A stretch of 6,259 nt of DNA, from NCBI GenBank assembly GCA_004299545.1, contig SCRB01000958.1, forward strand, positions 1-6,259. The letters run 5' to 3'. The notes below the pieces were generated by a model. That model made no database searches and had not been told where the DNA came from. It saw only the letters and a list, made by a program, of their open reading frames with translations. Below are positions 1-6,191 of the stretch, piece by piece. The DNA comes from Rhizobiaceae bacterium (lineage in GTDB: Bacteria > Pseudomonadota > Alphaproteobacteria > Rhizobiales > Rhizobiaceae). The position numbers and the translations under genes are program-made. The stretch's first letter is position 1; every line of letters begins with the position of its first letter.

Positions 1-663
1 ATGAAGCCCATCGACCTCGACGATTTCCTCGTCTGGGCCGCGGTCGGCGTCGTGGTCGGCGGCCGGATCGGCTATGTCCTTTTCTACGATCTTCCGCTCT
101 ACGCCGCGCATCCGCTCGATATCGTGGCCGTCTGGCAGGGCGGCATGTCCTTTCACGGCGGCATGCTCGGAACCGTCGTCGCGATGGTGCTCTTTTCCTG
201 GCGGCGCGGCATCAATCCGTGGAGCATGATCGACACCATCGCCGCAACTGCGCCCTTCGGTCTTGGCGTTGTCAGAATCTGTAATTTCATCAATTCGGAA
301 CTGTGGGGTCGCCCGACCGACATGCCATGGGGGATCGTCTTTCCGAATGGCGGCCCGCAACCGCGCCACCCAAGCCAGCTCTACGAAGCGGCGCTGGAAG
401 GCCTGGTGCTTTTCATTGTGCTACGGGTCCTCACCCACCGTTTCCTGAAACTCAGGAAGCCGGGCTTCGTCGGCGGCGCCTTCATTACCGGCTACGGCCT
501 CGCGCGCATTTTCGCTGAATTCTTCCGTGAACCCGACCCGCAGCTCGGCTACCTTTTCGGTGGTTGGCTGACCATGGGCATGATCCTTTCCTCCCCCATG
601 GTGGTGATCGGCATCTGGGCCATGGTGCGGGCGAGGAAAGCGTCAGCGCCGCAGGCGTCATGA
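1..663 (+). CDS. lgt: Prolipoprotein diacylglyceryl transferase, 5'-truncated by the window edge
   Basis: Lgt is an inner-membrane enzyme that moves a diacylglyceryl group from phosphatidylglycerol to the lipobox cysteine of prelipoproteins, the first step of lipoprotein maturation. The visible 220 residues carry the family's conserved sites: GGR at 20-22, SFHGG with His52, [13 protein letters not shown] at 92-104, RHPSQLYEA at 122-130, and [15 protein letters not shown] at 165-179. His52, Arg92, Asn95 and Glu100 all sit at a constant offset of 51 from E. coli His103, Arg143, Asn146 and Glu151. Tyr165, Arg169 and Glu173 correspond to Tyr235, Arg239 and Glu243. The same offset shows that about 50-60 N-terminal residues are missing, so the ATG at position 1 is an internal Met codon. 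Hydrophobic segments lie near 8-28, 50-66, 132-145, 158-172 and 187-208. The signature reads V-R-I-C-N-F where G-R-x-[GA]-N-F is usual. The stop codon overlaps the start of the next gene. Confidence 0.96.
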   Translation: MKPIDLDDFLVWAAVGVVVGGRIGYVLFYDLPLYAAHPLDIVAVWQGGMSFHGGMLGTVVAMVLFSWRRGINPWSMIDTIAATAPFGLGVVRICNFINSELWGRPTDMPWGIVFPNGGPQPRHPSQLYEAALEGLVLFIVLRVLTHRFLKLRKPGFVGGAFITGYGLARIFAEFFREPDPQLGYLFGGWLTMGMILSSPMVVIGIWAMVRARKASAPQAS

Positions 664-1724
664 CGGCGCTCGGCGACCGGCTGAAACGCCTGATCGCGGC
701 GCAGGGGCCGGTCAACGTCTCAGACTACATGGCGACCTGCCTCTATGATCCCGCGCATGGCTATTACATGAGCCATGAGCCCTTCGGGCTCGAGGGCGAC
801 TTTACCACGGCGCCCGAAATCAGCCAGATGTTCGGGGAACTGCTGGCCGCCTGGCTCTACAATGCGTGGGTGGAAGCGGGCCGCCCCTTGCCTGCAACGG
901 TCGTCGAAATCGGCCCCGGTCGCGGCACGCTGATGCAGGATATGCTGCGCGTCTTTTCGAAGCTCGACGGCCGCTTCCTCCCGGCCGTAACCGTCGCCCT
1001 GGTCGAGACAAGCCCCCGCCTGAGCGGAATCCAGAAGGCAAGGCTGGCCTCTGCGCCGAAGCTGCCCGTCTGGCACACCGACATCGCAACCTTGCCGGAC
1101 ACGCCGCTTTTCATTGTCGGCAACGAGATCTTCGACGCCATTCCGATCCGGCAATATGTCCGGGTGAAGGAAGGCTGGCGCGAACGCCTCGTCGCGCTTG
1201 ACGACAAGGACGATTTTCGCTTCGTCGCCGGACCCGGCACGCCCGACCCCGCGCTTCTGCCTGCCGTGGCAAAACGGGCTCCGGCCGGTACCATAGTGGA
1301 ATTCGCCCCCGCCCGCTCGGCACTGATGGACAAGATCGCAGCCCGCATCGCGGCAAAAGGCGGCGCCGGCCTTTTCATCGATTACGGCTATCTGGAGCCG
1401 GGAACGGGGGATACGCTGCAAGCCCTCCGCCAGCACGCTTATGATGATGTCTTCGCCCATCCCGGTGAGGCCGATCTGACTGCCCATGTCGATTTCGCCG
1501 CGCTTGCCGCGGCCGCCGGGGCGGCCGGCCTCCAAACGCAATTGTCGACCCAGGGCGACTTCCTGCTGAAGTTCGGTCTCCTGGAACGTGCCGGCCATCT
1601 CGGTGCGGGGGGCGATGCCGTCCTTCAGGCGCGTCTTCAAGCCGAAGTCGAGCGGCTCGCCAGGCCGGATCAGATGGGAACGCTCTTCAAGGTCCTCGAA
1701 TTGAAGGCCGGCCGCACGGCCTAA
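660..1724 (+). CDS. Class I SAM-dependent methyltransferase, MidA/NDUFAF7 family (COG1565)
   Basis: This 354-residue protein belongs to the DUF185/Methyltransf_28 family. Its mitochondrial member NDUFAF7 dimethylates an arginine of the complex I subunit NDUFS2; the bacterial substrate is not established. Visible motifs in order are GPVNVSDYM (16-24), a [15 protein letters not shown] block (46-60) typical of the family, the SAM-binding loop [15 protein letters not shown] (82-96), GNEIFDAIP (154-162), the strand IDYGY (240-244), a segment at 251-282 with Asp272, Leu273, Thr274 and His276, and a C-terminal [10 protein letters not shown] (339-348). Length and motif order look complete. I chose the ATG at 660 because it overlaps the lgt stop codon as ATGA and leads straight into the family's N-terminal helix; upstream in-frame starts lie inside lgt and encode unconserved sequence. 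No well-placed Shine-Dalgarno is seen (GAGGAAAG at 632-639 is about 20 bases away), so translation probably depends on coupling to lgt. The specific role is an inference from the family. Confidence 0.93.
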   Translation: MTALGDRLKRLIAAQGPVNVSDYMATCLYDPAHGYYMSHEPFGLEGDFTTAPEISQMFGELLAAWLYNAWVEAGRPLPATVVEIGPGRGTLMQDMLRVFSKLDGRFLPAVTVALVETSPRLSGIQKARLASAPKLPVWHTDIATLPDTPLFIVGNEIFDAIPIRQYVRVKEGWRERLVALDDKDDFRFVAGPGTPDPALLPAVAKRAPAGTIVEFAPARSALMDKIAARIAAKGGAGLFIDYGYLEPGTGDTLQALRQHAYDDVFAHPGEADLTAHVDFAALAAAAGAAGLQTQLSTQGDFLLKFGLLERAGHLGAGGDAVLQARLQAEVERLARPDQMGTLFKVLELKAGRTA

Positions 1725-1798
1725 CTGCCGTTTTCCGGATAAGACCCGGACCGGCGGCGATTGCGCCCGAACGAAGAGATCGCGCCGATCCTGATGCG

Positions 1799-2242
1799 TT
1801 ACTGCTTGATCTCGGGCTCGATGAGCCTCGCCAGGTTTCTGAGCGATTCCTGCCAGCCGAGGTAGCACGCCTCAAGAGGAATGACGTCCGGTACACCCGC
1901 CTGCGTTATCTCCACCTCGGTGCCGACCGATACTTTCTTCAGCACCACCGTTACCTGCATTTCGCCCGGCAGGTTGGGATCGTCGAACTTGTCCGTGTAG
2001 CGCACGCGCTCGCCGGGAACGAGTTCGACATATTCGCCTCCGAACGAATGGCCCTCTCCCGTCGTGAAATTGCGGAAGGACATTTTGAACGTGCCGCCGA
2101 CTTTCGCCTCCAGATGATGCACGGTGCAGGTGAAGCCGTTGGGCGGAAGCCATTTCGCGAGCGCATCCGCTTCGATGAACGCGCGATAGACTTTTTCTGG
2201 TTTCGTTGCGAGAACGCGGTGCAAATGGACGGTGTTGGGCAT
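1799..2242 (-). CDS. SRPBCC-fold protein, AHSA1/Aha1-C-like domain
   Basis: This is a 147-residue soluble protein with one START/Bet v1-like domain of the AHSA1 type (PF08327-like). The diagnostic pattern is an N-terminal strand HRVLATKPEKVYRAFIEADA followed by LAKWLPP (29-35), then GGTFKMSFRN (49-58), FGGEYVELVPGERVRYTDKF (68-87), a strand ending TEVEITQAG, and the C-terminal helix GWQESLRNLARLIE. The fold makes a hydrophobic cavity, and members range from Hsp90 co-chaperone-like proteins to small-molecule binders, so no ligand or partner can be named. The start is set by an AGGAG Shine-Dalgarno nine bases upstream; the frame continues upstream but that extension lacks domain similarity. It faces the methyltransferase gene convergently across 74 bases and is transcribed divergently from the calcium antiporter gene. 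The assignment to the superfamily is firm; its function is unknown. Confidence 0.9.
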   Translation of the reverse strand: MPNTVHLHRVLATKPEKVYRAFIEADALAKWLPPNGFTCTVHHLEAKVGGTFKMSFRNFTTGEGHSFGGEYVELVPGERVRYTDKFDDPNLPGEMQVTVVLKKVSVGTEVEITQAGVPDVIPLEACYLGWQESLRNLARLIEPEIKQ

Positions 2243-2251
2243 GATCGCTAT

Positions 2252-2256
2252 CTCCT
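2252..2256 (-). promoter_or_regulatory. Shine-Dalgarno of the SRPBCC gene
   Basis: On the minus strand this reads AGGAG, nine bases before the ATG at 2242-2240. It decides the start in favour of this ATG over in-frame starts further upstream, which would add up to 82 residues of low-similarity sequence running through the intergenic region. Confidence 0.8.
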
Positions 2257-2275
2257 GAGTGCCGGAACAGACGCC

Positions 2276-2296
2276 CAAAGGACGAATGGACCTTTG
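2276..2296. repeat. Short inverted repeat in the divergent intergenic region
   Basis: CAAAGG and CCTTTG form perfect six-base arms around a nine-base centre. The repeat starts 34 bases upstream of the SRPBCC start codon and about 155 bases upstream of the antiporter start. A site of this size and place could be an operator for the minus-strand gene, but no neighbouring regulator gene is present and no known consensus was recognised. A chance occurrence is quite possible. Confidence 0.3.
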
Positions 2297-2439
2297 TCGA
2301 TCCGACACACGGTAGCGGAATTTAGAAGATCCGGAAGCGATCGATCTTGCCTCGGCCTTCCGTCTTGGCACTGTCGGCCGAATATCATTAGGGTCGGGAC
2401 CTGAGGGGCACGACCTGGATTGAGCCCGCGCCACCAAAA

Positions 2440-2446
2440 GAGAGGG
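2440..2446 (+). promoter_or_regulatory. Shine-Dalgarno of the calcium antiporter gene
   Basis: GAGAGGG lies four bases before the ATG at 2451. The purine run is the only good ribosome binding match near this start and supports the 355-residue product. Confidence 0.65.
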
Positions 2447-2450
2447 ATCA

Positions 2451-3518
2451 ATGCTCGCGACCGTCGAACGCAGTGCCCAGGCAGTCATGGCCGCATCGGC
2501 GATTTTGGTGGGGCTGGCAGCAGGGCTTCACTTTCTGAACGCCGCACCAATCCTGAGCTTTGCTGTCTGCGCGCTGGCGCTGGCAGGCATCGCGCATCTG
2601 ATCGGCGAGGCGACGGATCAGCTCGGAAACTATCTCGGCCCTGCGGCAACCGGCATCGTGCAGTCGGCGGTGGGCAACCTGCCGGAACTCTTCGTCGCGA
2701 TCTTCGCGCTTCAGGCCGGTCTCGTCGTGGTGGTTCAGGCTTCGCTGATCGGGTCCATCCTCGGAAACGCGCTCCTTGTGCTCGGCCTCGCCTTTTTCGT
2801 GGGCGGGACAAAGCACGGCGTTCTGGTGTTCGAAGGTCAGGCACCGCGGATGATCGCAATCCTGCTCCTGTTGGCGGTTTGCGCCCTTGTGCTGCCAACA
2901 CTCGCGCATGAGTTGCATCTTCCCGCGGGTGAACATGAGCAGGCGCTGTCGGTAGTATGTGCGATCGTCCTCCTTCTCGTCCTGGCGGTCCAGACGCGGG
3001 TCATGCTCGCCCAGGGCCAAAGAGCGGTGCCGGCAGAGGCGCACAGGCATTTCCGCGCTTGGCCGCTGGCACTGGCCATCGGCGTGTTGGCGCTGAGCGG
3101 AATCGCGGCGGCTCTGGTGTCGGACTGGTTCGTCGATGCCCTGGAACCGGCGATCGAGGTGCTCGGCATCAGCCAGGCTTTCGCGGGCCTTGTCGTCGTT
3201 GCGATCGCCGGCAATGCCGTCGAGAATGTCGTCGGCATCCGTCTCGCCGCGCAAGGCAAGGCCGATTTTGCAGTCAGCGTCGTCCTCAACAGCGCGCTTC
3301 AGGTCGCCGTGGCGCTGATTCCCATCCTGATCCTCGTCAGTTTCGCGATCGGCGGCACGCCTTTCACTCTGGCGATCCCGCCGATCCTCGCTGCCGCGCT
3401 CTTCCTGTCGGTGCTCGTGGTCACGGTCGTAACCGTGGACGGCCGCGCCGATATCGTCGACGGAGCGGCGCTTGTCGGCCTCTATATCATCATCGCGGCC
3501 ATCTTCTGGTGGGGTTGA
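2451..3518 (+). CDS. cax: Calcium:proton antiporter, CaCA superfamily (Cax/ChaA type)
   Basis: This 355-residue polytopic inner-membrane protein has the two-repeat architecture of cation/Ca2+ exchangers, with about eleven hydrophobic segments. Repeat alpha-1 carries GNLPELFVAIFALQAG at 75-90 followed by the stretch to 115 with SLIGSILGNALLVLG (98-112). Repeat alpha-2 carries GNAVENVVGIRLAAQGK (254-270) followed by a segment to 297 with the conserved Asn280-Ser281 and Gln284. Glu79 and Glu258 are the expected cation-binding acidic residues, one per repeat. These features match the Cax family, which expels Ca2+ from the cytoplasm in exchange for protons; Na+ or K+ transport, as in E. coli ChaA, cannot be excluded. 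The loop at 184-203 between the halves is short and basic or His-containing, not acidic as in several exchangers. In alpha-2 the usual GNAAEH is GNAVEN. The gene is divergent from the SRPBCC gene and ends 87 bases before the pgeF start. Confidence 0.92.
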   Translation: MLATVERSAQAVMAASAILVGLAAGLHFLNAAPILSFAVCALALAGIAHLIGEATDQLGNYLGPAATGIVQSAVGNLPELFVAIFALQAGLVVVVQASLIGSILGNALLVLGLAFFVGGTKHGVLVFEGQAPRMIAILLLLAVCALVLPTLAHELHLPAGEHEQALSVVCAIVLLLVLAVQTRVMLAQGQRAVPAEAHRHFRAWPLALAIGVLALSGIAAALVSDWFVDALEPAIEVLGISQAFAGLVVVAIAGNAVENVVGIRLAAQGKADFAVSVVLNSALQVAVALIPILILVSFAIGGTPFTLAIPPILAAALFLSVLVVTVVTVDGRADIVDGAALVGLYIIIAAIFWWG

Positions 3519-3539
3519 GTACTGGACCCGGACACTCGG

Positions 3540-3568
3540 TTGACTTCGCCCATCCCCTTCCCCATCAT
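3540..3568 (+). promoter_or_regulatory. Candidate sigma70-type promoter for the pgeF operon
   Basis: TTGACT at 3540-3545 is followed after exactly 17 bases by CATCAT at 3563-3568. The -35 box matches the consensus at five of six positions and the -10 box at four of six. It lies in the short gap after the antiporter gene and would start RNA near 3575, about 30 bases before the pgeF ATG. This placement also speaks against using the in-frame TTG at 3540 as a start codon. Prediction by eye only. Confidence 0.45.
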
Positions 3569-3605
3569 CGCGCGCCTTGGAACGGTCGGCCGCAACGAAG
3601 GGACG

Positions 3606-4409
3606 ATGCCGCTGATGCTCGATCGACAAAAGCCTGTTCCTCTTTGTGCGCCGGTGCTCGACCGCACGGCGGCAAATGGCGTAAAGCATGGCTTTTTCAC
3701 GCGCGCCGGTGGTGTCTCCGGCGGGATTTACGCGAGCCTGAATGTCGGACTCGGCTCGTCCGACGACCGGGTGAACGTGCGCACGAATCGCGCCCGCGTC
3801 GCCGAATGGCTCGGCGTGACCGTCGAGCATCTGGCGACGCTGCATCAGGTCCATTCCCCGGAGGTTGTGACGCTCACTAAACCCCTCGGCAGCGAACGGC
3901 CGCGTGCTGACGCGCTCGTCACCGACAGGCCCGGCCTGGCACTCGGCATTTTGACGGCCGATTGCGGCCCGGTTCTCTTCGCCGATGCCGAAAGCGGCGT
4001 CATCGGCGCGGCCCATGCCGGCTGGAAAGGTGCGTTCGGTGGCGTACTGGAGGCAACGATCGCGGCGATGGAAGCGATCGGCGCGCGGCGCGACGGCATC
4101 GTCGCCGTGCTCGGCCCTTCGATCAGCCAGAAAAATTACGAGGTGGGGCCGGAATTCATCGCCCGGTTCGAGGAAGCCGACAAGGACAACGCGCGCTATT
4201 TCGTTCCCTCGGGACAGACCGGCCATGCCCTTTTCGACCTCAATAACTATACGGTGGAGCGTCTCCGCGCGGCCGGCGTCGAAGCGGAAAGTCTCGGCAG
4301 ATGCACCTATGGCGAGGAGGAGAACTTTTTTTCCTATCGCCGCAGCGTCCATCGGGGCGAGCCGGACTATGGAAGGCAGGTATCCGCGATTCTGTTGGAG
4401 GAGCGTTGA
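3606..4409 (+). CDS. pgeF: Peptidoglycan editing factor PgeF (YfiH / laccase-domain family)
   Basis: PgeF is a cytoplasmic protein that, in E. coli, removes wrongly made UDP-MurNAc-L-serine precursors so that L-alanine stays at the first peptide position of peptidoglycan; relatives have also been reported as Cu-dependent polyphenol oxidases or purine nucleoside enzymes. The 267 residues carry the whole family pattern: HGFFTRAGGVSGGIYASLNV (28-47), QVHS with His83, TADCGPVLFAD with Cys120, AAHAGWKGA with His137, LGPSI (169-173), and EEENFFSYRR (237-246). His83, Cys120 and His137 correspond to the zinc triad His71, Cys107 and His124 of E. coli YfiH. The ATG at 3606 or the one at 3615 could be the start: GAAGGGA at 3597-3603 is very close to the first and 11 bases from the second. 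The TTG at 3540 is rejected. The stop codon overlaps the start of the M24 gene by one base, so the two are probably co-expressed. Confidence 0.94.
   Translation: MPLMLDRQKPVPLCAPVLDRTAANGVKHGFFTRAGGVSGGIYASLNVGLGSSDDRVNVRTNRARVAEWLGVTVEHLATLHQVHSPEVVTLTKPLGSERPRADALVTDRPGLALGILTADCGPVLFADAESGVIGAAHAGWKGAFGGVLEATIAAMEAIGARRDGIVAVLGPSISQKNYEVGPEFIARFEEADKDNARYFVPSGQTGHALFDLNNYTVERLRAAGVEAESLGRCTYGEEENFFSYRRSVHRGEPDYGRQVSAILLEER
4397..4403 (+). promoter_or_regulatory. Strong Shine-Dalgarno of the M24 gene inside the end of pgeF
   Basis: GGAGGAG lies five bases before the ATG at 4409, within the last codons of pgeF. It fixes the start of the M24 gene at the TGATG overlap and suggests efficient independent initiation as well as coupling. 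Confidence 0.85.
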
Positions 4410-5560
4410 TGGCACTGCAATTCGAACGCGCCGAGTTCGACGCCAGGCGCGACCGCCTGATGATCGAGATGGCGGAAAAGAAGCTCGACGCGCTGCTGCT
4501 TTTCGCACAGGAGAGCATGTACTGGCTGACCGGCTACGACACGTTCGGCTTCTGCTTTTTCCAATGCCTGGTGGTGAAGGCGGACGGCTCGATGACGCTC
4601 CTGACGCGCTCGGCCGATCTCAGACAAGCCCGCAATACCTCCATCATCGAGAACATCGTCCTGTGGATCGACCGCGACGGCGCCAATCCAGCGGTCGATC
4701 TGCGCAAACTGCTCGACGATCTCGATCTGCTCGGCTGCAGCATCGGCGTCGAATATGACACGCACGGCCTCACCGGATACAATTGCCACAGGCTCGACGA
4801 GCAATTGCTGACTTTCGCCCAGATCAGCGACGCCTCTGGGATCGTTAATCGTCTCAGGCTGTTCAAGAGCCCCGCCGAGATCGCCAAGGTGAAGAAGGCA
4901 GCCGCGCTCGCCGACGACGCATTCGACGCCGCGTTGCCCCTCATCAGGCAGGGCGGGGACGAAGGTGCCATCCTTGCGGCCATGCAGGGAGCGATCTTTG
5001 CCGGCGGCGGCGACTACCCCGCCAACGAATTCATTATCGGCTCCGGCCCCGATGCGCTTCTGTGCCGCTACAAGGCCGGCCGGCGCAAGTTGACGAAGAA
5101 CGACCAGATGACACTCGAATGGGCCGGCGTTTTCCATCACTACCATGCCGTGATGATGCGCACCGTTCTCGTCGGCCGCGCCACCAGGCGTCATCAGGAG
5201 CTTTTCGAGACGGCGCGAGAGGCGCTGCTTGCCGTGGAGAAGGCGATGATTCCCGGCAAGACTTTCGGCGATGTTTTCGATGCCCATGCGCGCGTGCTGG
5301 AGGAGCACGGCCTCACCCGCCACCGCCTCAACGCGTGCGGCTATTCGCTCGGCGCGCGCTTCACTCCCTCGTGGATGGACATGCCGATGTTCTATAGCGG
5401 CAATTCGGAACCGATCCAGCCGGACATGACCCTTTTCGCGCATATGGTCATCATGGATTCGGAGAGCGAGACCGCCATGACGCTCGGCCGGACCTATCTC
5501 ACAACGGAAGACGAGCCGAAACCGCTGTCGCGTCATGATCTCGACTTGATCGTGCAATGA
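4409..5560 (+). CDS. M24 pita-bread-fold protein, creatinase / ectoine-hydrolase-like, metal ligands absent
   Basis: This 383-residue protein has a creatinase N-terminal domain (about 8-145; note LLLFAQESMYWLTGYDTFGF, 29-48) and a C-terminal M24 pita-bread domain (about 155-383; IKSPAEI-like LFKSPAEIAKVKKAA at 151-165). Automatic annotation would usually say Xaa-Pro aminopeptidase. However, aligned by eye with metal-dependent members, the five ligand positions Asp, Asp, His, Glu, Glu read Glu237, Val248, Tyr312, His345 and Gly360. The local motifs EWAGVFHHYHAVMMRT (237-252) and GYSLG followed by PSW (311-322) instead resemble the metal-independent creatinase and ectoine hydrolase (DoeA/EutD) branch, which opens small C-N bonds in cyclic or guanidino compounds. 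The likely role is therefore a hydrolase of a small amide-like substrate, not a peptidase; the substrate is unknown. No signal peptide, so cytoplasmic. It follows pgeF with a one-base overlap. Confidence 0.88.
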   Translation: MALQFERAEFDARRDRLMIEMAEKKLDALLLFAQESMYWLTGYDTFGFCFFQCLVVKADGSMTLLTRSADLRQARNTSIIENIVLWIDRDGANPAVDLRKLLDDLDLLGCSIGVEYDTHGLTGYNCHRLDEQLLTFAQISDASGIVNRLRLFKSPAEIAKVKKAAALADDAFDAALPLIRQGGDEGAILAAMQGAIFAGGGDYPANEFIIGSGPDALLCRYKAGRRKLTKNDQMTLEWAGVFHHYHAVMMRTVLVGRATRRHQELFETAREALLAVEKAMIPGKTFGDVFDAHARVLEEHGLTRHRLNACGYSLGARFTPSWMDMPMFYSGNSEPIQPDMTLFAHMVIMDSESETAMTLGRTYLTTEDEPKPLSRHDLDLIVQ

Positions 5561-5602
5561 ATTCGGTCTCCACCGGCTTCATGGGCGAAGAGGATTCGCT
5601 TT

Positions 5603-5608
5603 GGGGGA
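5603..5608 (+). promoter_or_regulatory. Probable Shine-Dalgarno of the lipoprotein gene
   Basis: GGGGGA lies ten bases before the ATG at 5619. A second purine run, AAAGG at 5613-5617, is too close to serve that ATG. The in-frame TTG at 5601 lies at the edge of this element and would add a charged leader ahead of the signal peptide, so the ATG is preferred. Confidence 0.5.
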
Positions 5609-5618
5609 CGATAAAGGC

Positions 5619-6191
5619 ATGAAATTCCATCTGCGGGCAATATTCCCGTTGGCGGTGCTGTTGGCAGCTACTGGCTGTACCAGCACGGGATCGGCGCTGA
5701 ACGTTCAGACCCCCGCAAGCGGCAATGCCATGGCCGCGACGGCGCCATCCGCCACGCCGGCAAGCGGCGGCACGACGGCTCCCGTAGCAGCGGCCTCATC
5801 GGCCGCGCTTGCCGCGATCGCGCCGAAGACGCATATCCAGTTCGCACCGATCATCGGCGCGACGACCGAAGCGGTAGCCCCCCTTTCCCAGCGCCTCGCC
5901 GTCGACGCCAAGGCGGATGGCATCAGCATCGTCCCGGCGAATGCGAAGGGGACCACGCATATCCTCAAAGGCTATTTCTCCGCCTTCACCGAAGGCCAGA
6001 AGACGACGGTCGTCTATGTCTGGGATGTCCTCGACCCGTCCGGCACCCGGTTGCACCGCATAGAGGGCCAGGAAGTGACGAGCGGCGGCAACGGGACCGG
6101 CTGGTCGTCGGTTTCCGGAGCGCTGATGGAAAAGATCGCCGACGACACGATGAAGCAATTCACCGACTGGCTGGTGAAGGCGAAGGCCTGA
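5619..6191 (+). CDS. Small predicted lipoprotein of unknown function
   Basis: This 190-residue protein begins with a lipoprotein signal peptide: a basic n-region MKFHLR, a hydrophobic stretch to residue 18, and a lipobox Ala17-Thr18-Gly19-Cys20. Lgt and signal peptidase II would lipidate and cut it at Cys20; Thr21 at +2 predicts outer-membrane sorting if Lol rules from E. coli hold. Residues 21 to about 65 are rich in Ala, Ser, Thr, Pro and Gly and look like a flexible tether. The remaining 120 residues form a compact, well-mixed domain with FAPIIGATTEAVAPLSQRLA (about 75-94), a segment THILKGYFSAF, then TTVVYVWDVLDPSGTRLHRI and a C-terminal amphipathic helix. I do not recognise a named domain; the pattern recalls uncharacterised rhizobial lipoproteins. 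It follows the M24 gene by 58 bases on the same strand and may belong to the pgeF operon or have its own promoter in that gap. Confidence 0.85.
   Translation: MKFHLRAIFPLAVLLAATGCTSTGSALNVQTPASGNAMAATAPSATPASGGTTAPVAAASSAALAAIAPKTHIQFAPIIGATTEAVAPLSQRLAVDAKADGISIVPANAKGTTHILKGYFSAFTEGQKTTVVYVWDVLDPSGTRLHRIEGQEVTSGGNGTGWSSVSGALMEKIADDTMKQFTDWLVKAKA

Noticed and set aside
1734..1750. Small hairpin TCCGG-N7-CCGGA in the convergent gap between the methyltransferase and SRPBCC genes, considered as a terminator.
   Set aside because: The stem is only five base pairs and neither strand has a U-tract after it; on the plus strand the T run comes before the stem.
720..1868. Minus-strand open frame of 382 codons antisense to the methyltransferase gene.
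   Set aside because: No recognisable domain and fully explained as a shadow of a well-supported gene.
2364..2391. CTTGGC followed 16 bases later by CATTAG, considered as the antiporter promoter.
   Set aside because: The -10 box matches consensus at only about half of its positions and other equally weak pairs exist in the same gap, so no promoter can be chosen.
2392..2415. GGTCG-N14-CGACC inverted repeat upstream of the antiporter gene.
   Set aside because: Five-base arms with a long centre are expected by chance at this base composition.
2448..4508. Minus-strand open frame of 686 codons running antisense to the antiporter, pgeF and the start of the M24 gene.
   Set aside because: The product is highly charged, rich in Arg, Asp, Gln and His, with no domain pattern, and it crosses two clearly real genes and the gap between them. 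Such long antisense frames are common in high-GC genomes with strong third-position bias.
4367..5557. Minus-strand open frame of 396 codons antisense to the M24 gene.
   Set aside because: Composition and lack of any motif mark it as a shadow; the plus-strand gene has a strong Shine-Dalgarno and clear family motifs.
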